A stretch of 64,000 bases of DNA, taken from assembly GCF_038002225.1 (NCBI RefSeq), contig NZ_JBBOCA010000001.1:2666001-2730000 (forward strand), in the 5' to 3' direction. How positions within the stretch are numbered: position 1 is the first letter of the stretch; the number at the start of each line of letters is the position of its first letter. This stretch comes from Paenibacillus sp. FSL R7-0204 (GTDB lineage: Bacteria; Bacillota; Bacilli; Paenibacillales; Paenibacillaceae). Below, piece by piece: positions 60,806 to 64,000 of the stretch. Under the pieces are notes generated by a model. The model was not told where the DNA came from. It was given only the letters and a program-made list of their open reading frames with translations, and searched no databases. A program made the position numbers and the translations under genes.

Positions 60806-60834
60806 GAAAAAAAGACGCCGGACAGGGCGCCTTG
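60806..60834 (-). terminator. Terminator of fnr
   Basis: On the minus strand AAGGCGCC pairs with GGCGTCTT (one GU), followed by TTTTTC. It lies about 70 bases after the fnr stop. Confidence 0.7.
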
Positions 60835-60903
60835 ACCACTCTATAAATTTATTGGGTCAGATATGTTTCAATGAGGTGAATAGAGGGTATTATTGATATG
60901 AAA

Positions 60904-61623
60904 TTATATTCGGCAAATTTCATTGGGACATAATTCGCAGTGGCAGATTTCCTGAAGCATCGCCAGATCCTTGATGACAATCATACCATTCTCATACTCC
61001 ACTGCATCTTTTTTGCGCAGATCACTTAGCATCCGGTTAACGCTCTCACGGGTAGCGCCAATCATGTTGGACAGATCTGTATGCGTGATTTTTTTGTTGA
61101 TCAGAATGCTGTCTCCAGTCTTCTCACCATAAGTGTTGCCAAGACGGATCAGTGTGGAGCAGAGTGCGCCCGGTTTACCGTACATCATCAGATCGCGGAA
61201 TTTCGTCTGTGTGAGACGGTGATGAATGCCCATCCACTTCATGAAGTCGATAGCGAAGTCACAGTGCTGGCAGATCAGAATCTCCAGATCCTTCTGCTCG
61301 ATCACGCCAACTTCACTCTCTTCAATGACCTCGGCCGTGAAGCTGTGCTTCGTGCTGAAGAACGGGTCAGCCTGACCTACCATGTCGCCGGCCTGATACA
61401 TATAGAGAATCAGTTCTTTGCCTTCGTCTGTAGATTTGGTTAATTTCACACGTCCGCGCTTGATATAAAACAGTTTATCCGAGAAATCGCCTTCCCAGAA
61501 CAGGTGTGATCCTTCAGGGACAACACGTTCCTTCATCGTGACCAACAGGCGGTTAAAATTCTGCTCGGAGAAACAGTTTGTATTGCCGCGGGCTTCGATA
61601 ACATTATAATGTTCCTTTATCAT
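60904..61623 (-). CDS. fnr: Fnr, oxygen-sensing Crp/Fnr regulator (Bacillus type)
   Basis: A 239-residue activator. The N-terminal beta-roll (VVPEGSHLFWEGDFSDKLFYI as location) and dimer helix lead to the helix-turn-helix HTDLSNMIGATRESVNRMLSD (location ~175-195; key residues ATRESVNRML). The C-terminus has Cys 227, 229, 232 and 237 (CHCELCPNEICRI), the signature of Bacillus-type Fnr, which binds a [4Fe-4S] cluster there rather than at the N-terminus. ATG 61623 is ten bases from AGGGG; ATG 61632 abuts it. It has its own Fnr box upstream and probably drives nirBDC. Confidence 0.94.
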   Translation of the reverse strand: MIKEHYNVIEARGNTNCFSEQNFNRLLVTMKERVVPEGSHLFWEGDFSDKLFYIKRGRVKLTKSTDEGKELILYMYQAGDMVGQADPFFSTKHSFTAEVIEESEVGVIEQKDLEILICQHCDFAIDFMKWMGIHHRLTQTKFRDLMMYGKPGALCSTLIRLGNTYGEKTGDSILINKKITHTDLSNMIGATRESVNRMLSDLRKKDAVEYENGMIVIKDLAMLQEICHCELCPNEICRI

Positions 61624-61737
61624 AATCGACATCCCCTTTATTCCCTCAGTTTTTCAGTAAATTTTAAATTAATTATACCTTGAAATTCCTCATTATGGGT
61701 AATTATTTTGCCACTAAAAGTGTCGAATTTTTTACAT

Positions 61738-61753
61738 TGTGATAATTTTCACT
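61738..61753 (-). promoter_or_regulatory. Fnr box upstream of fnr
   Basis: TGTGA-TAATTT-TCACT, a one-base variant of TGTGA-N6-TCACA, 115 bases before the fnr ATG. It suggests positive autoregulation. From 61754 to 62039 no further gene is seen; the region is AT-rich near fnr and then GC-rich with no clear promoter. Confidence 0.65.
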
Positions 61754-62039
61754 TCATTTGTGTGAGATTGGTTACTTTTTTAGACGTATGATAGGCTTTT
61801 TAACATGTTTTACTGGATATTATATCAGTTGCCACCTGTTCTGGATAGATGCAGAGGGGGAGCGGCTTTTTTGCGTTTGTCGTCCGTATTCCATATGATC
61901 CGTACAAATGCACATAACTCGCTTACGAGCTGACCTTGGTCCTGTGCGGGGTTAGAGATAATCTGAAACTGAGCGTCCGAACCTCCGTGTAGAGCGGCAG
62001 GCCGGGCCGAGTATTCTCTTAGCGAAGGAGAGTTCCAAG

Positions 62040-64000
62040 ATGGCAAAGGTAGCAGATCCATATCTGAAGGTCGATCCATGGGCAATTATTGAAGAGGGCT
62101 TTGATCCGGAACGAAACCGGACTTCAGAATCGATTTTTTCACTGGGCAATGAGTATATGGGAGTGCGGGGGTATGCGGACGAGGGCTACAGCGGGGATTC
62201 CTTGCCGGGCAGCTATTTCAACGGGCTGAATGAGCAGATGAAGGTTGGCAATCATTATAAGGGCATTATCCGGTCGCTGCGCTACATGGTCAATGCCGTG
62301 GACTGGCTGCATACCCGGATCTCGGTGGACGGTGAACCCCTGGATCTGGCGCACTCCCGCATAGAGGCGTATACGCGCAGACTGGATTTCCGGACAGGAA
62401 CCTATACACGGGAGTTCATCTGGCTGCTGGCGGACGGGAAAAAGCTGAAGCTCTGCTTCACGCGGCTGGTAAGTATGACTCTGTCCCATCTGGGGATGCA
62501 GCAAATCACTTTCACGCCGCTTAATTTCTCGGGAAAGGTGGATATTCGTACTGGCCTTGACTTCGGCATGATCCATGAGGAACACGGCCAGAGCATGTGG
62601 AAAGAGCAGCAGCGCGGCGGGGAAGGGGCGGTTACAGCCATTATGGCCAGCACGCTGACAACCGGAAATCAGCTGTTCTCGGGCTTTGTCCTGAAGTCTT
62701 CGCAGGCGCTGCTGCATACGGAGCTTGTGGAAGAGGACGGCTATACCGGGCGGCAATTCTCTCTGAATCTCTCTGAGGGAGAGCAGGCATCCTTCACAAA
62801 GCTTGTGGTCAATGTGACGGGCAGCGGGGCTGCACACACAGCAGACGGTCTCTGGGCCGAAGGCATGGAGCTTGCAGCAGCGGCGGACCGGCTGGCGGAG
62901 GAAGAGGTGCTTGCCGACCAGGCCGCCTATTGGAGCAGTATCTGGGCAACCAGTGATATCCGGATTGAGGGTGACCCGGAGAATCAGCAGGGCATCCGTT
63001 TTTGTATTTTTCAGCTGTATCAGACCTATCACGGGGATCATCCCGGATATAATATCGGTGCCAAAGGGCTGACGGGCGAAGCCTACCGTGGCCTTGCCTT
63101 TTGGGATACGGAGTCTTATTGCCTGCCGTTCTATCTGTTTAATAATCCCAAGGCGGCCCGCAGTCTGCTGGAATTCCGCTACAAGACGTTGCCGGAGGCG
63201 CTGCAGCGCGGGCAGGAGGTGGATTGCGAGGGGGCTTTTTATCCGATTGCCACAATAGACGGAACAGAGAGCTGTGACCTGTGGCAGCACTCCAACCTGC
63301 AGCTTCATGTCGGGACAGCGGTCGCCTACGGCATCTGGCATTATGTGAAGAACACCGGCGACCTGGAATTCCTCTACAGCAAAGGCGCCGAGATGCTGAT
63401 ACAGATCAGCCGTTTCTACGCATCCCGCGGCCAGTGGGGTCAACGCACCGGGGAATACGGATATTTCGGCGTGATGGGGCCGGACGAATTCCAGCTGATG
63501 GTTAACAATAACTGTTACATCAATCTGATGGCCCAGAAGTTATTCGAATATACGCTCGAAACGGTAGCCCTAATGAAGGCGGAGACGCCGGAGGAATATG
63601 CGGCGGTTATAGCGGCTACTGCGCTCCGCGACGAGGAACTGGATGACTGGGACCACAAGCGAGCGCATATGAAAATCCCGTTTGATCCGGGCAGCGGCCT
63701 TTATGAGGAGCATGACGGCTTCTTCGATATGCCGCACCTGGATATTCATTCGATTCCGGTGTCCGAGTTCCCGCTCTATGCCAACTGGTCTTATGACCGG
63801 CTGTACCGTTACGATATGATCAAGCAGCCGGATGTGCTGATGTTCATGTTCCTGTACAACGGGCAGTTCTCCCGCGAGACCAAGCTGGCGAATTATGAAT
63901 ATTATGAACCGAGATGTATTCATGAGTCCTCGCTCTCGCCGTCGATTCACTCGATTCTGGCCAGTGAGCTGGGCAAATCGGAGGAAGCGTACCGGTTCTT
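62040..64000 (+). CDS. GH65 disaccharide phosphorylase (maltose phosphorylase-like), 3' end outside window
   Basis: ATG 62040 follows AAGGAG (nine bases) and the frame stays open to the window edge (653 codons). GH65 features: SLGNEYMGVRGYADEGYSGDS near the N-terminus (location), then the catalytic barrel with GLTGEAYRGLAFWDTESY, LPEALQRG, GAFYPIATIDGTE, GYFGVMGPDEFQ (putative acid Glu) and HESSLSPSIHSILASE (phosphate-binding region). GH65 enzymes phosphorolyse alpha-linked disaccharides such as maltose, kojibiose, nigerose or trehalose; which one cannot be settled here. No regulator is visible next to it. Confidence 0.92.
   Translation, partial: MAKVADPYLKVDPWAIIEEGFDPERNRTSESIFSLGNEYMGVRGYADEGYSGDSLPGSYFNGLNEQMKVGNHYKGIIRSLRYMVNAVDWLHTRISVDGEPLDLAHSRIEAYTRRLDFRTGTYTREFIWLLADGKKLKLCFTRLVSMTLSHLGMQQITFTPLNFSGKVDIRTGLDFGMIHEEHGQSMWKEQQRGGEGAVTAIMASTLTTGNQLFSGFVLKSSQALLHTELVEEDGYTGRQFSLNLSEGEQASFTKLVVNVTGSGAAHTADGLWAEGMELAAAADRLAEEEVLADQAAYWSSIWATSDIRIEGDPENQQGIRFCIFQLYQTYHGDHPGYNIGAKGLTGEAYRGLAFWDTESYCLPFYLFNNPKAARSLLEFRYKTLPEALQRGQEVDCEGAFYPIATIDGTESCDLWQHSNLQLHVGTAVAYGIWHYVKNTGDLEFLYSKGAEMLIQISRFYASRGQWGQRTGEYGYFGVMGPDEFQLMVNNNCYINLMAQKLFEYTLETVALMKAETPEEYAAVIAATALRDEELDDWDHKRAHMKIPFDPGSGLYEEHDGFFDMPHLDIHSIPVSEFPLYANWSYDRLYRYDMIKQPDVLMFMFLYNGQFSRETKLANYEYYEPRCIHESSLSPSIHSILASELGKSEEAYRF

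Overview
The window looks like chromosome of a Paenibacillus-type Firmicute (inference). It has medium GC, strong AGGAGG-type ribosome binding sites, GTG and TTG starts, and sigma-A promoters. It also carries a Bacillus-type Fnr with a C-terminal cysteine cluster, a DUF1540 protein and a plant-polysaccharide diet. I saw no rRNA, tRNA, CRISPR array, insertion sequence or prophage.

Layout. 1-3.5 kb: the end of a methyltransferase, a GreA-like factor and NAD synthetase. 3.6-10.1 kb: a metallo-beta-lactamase-fold hydrolase, then an L-fucose block with a DeoR repressor facing isomerase, kinase, aldolase and mutarotase. 10.1-10.9 kb is a gene-free, repeat-rich spacer. 10.9-18.3 kb is a minus-strand pectin/galacturonate operon: LacI regulator, tagaturonate reductase, altronate dehydratase, uronate isomerase, rhamnogalacturonan acetylesterase-like SGNH hydrolase and a sugar isomerase. 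18.4-28.8 kb holds housekeeping and stress genes: AlkC-like glycosylase, Mn-catalase, phosphoesterase lipoprotein, TetR with a divergent lipoprotein, RNase H, streptothricin-type acetyltransferase, uracil-DNA glycosylase and an AI-2E family permease. 29.2-32.9 kb is a fructose PTS operon (regulator, 1-phosphofructokinase, EIIABC).

33.0-38.3 kb is an AT-rich island with its own promoter and terminator. It encodes a radical SAM protein that has lost most of its N-terminal B12-binding domain, followed by two overlapping ABC exporter half-transporters. Just upstream lies a 29-codon scrap resembling the start of an M16 peptidase. I read the island as a peptide-maturation/export (RiPP-type) cluster that has suffered an internal deletion. 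It is the best candidate here for an undescribed system, although no precursor peptide is visible.

38.4-53.9 kb is a mosaic of small transcription units: Crp/Fnr-like, YitT-like, PQ-loop, MarR with an old yellow enzyme, UppP, MetE, DUF1540, DUF4349, MsrAB, TVP38, Gfo/Idh, HxlR, and an Xre/membrane-protein pair. 54-61.7 kb is an anaerobic nitrogen/nitrosative-stress region: Ric/ScdA, a lipoprotein, nirB-nirD-nirC behind two perfect Fnr boxes, and fnr itself with an Fnr box upstream. The window ends inside a GH65 disaccharide phosphorylase.

Regulatory logic is readable in several places. The galacturonate LacI gene and its operon share one operator word. A TetR gene and a divergent lipoprotein gene carry mirrored copies of a 16-bp site. 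A perfect palindrome sits on the old yellow enzyme promoter. A near-consensus Fur box overlaps a promoter that points antisense into the DUF1540 gene.
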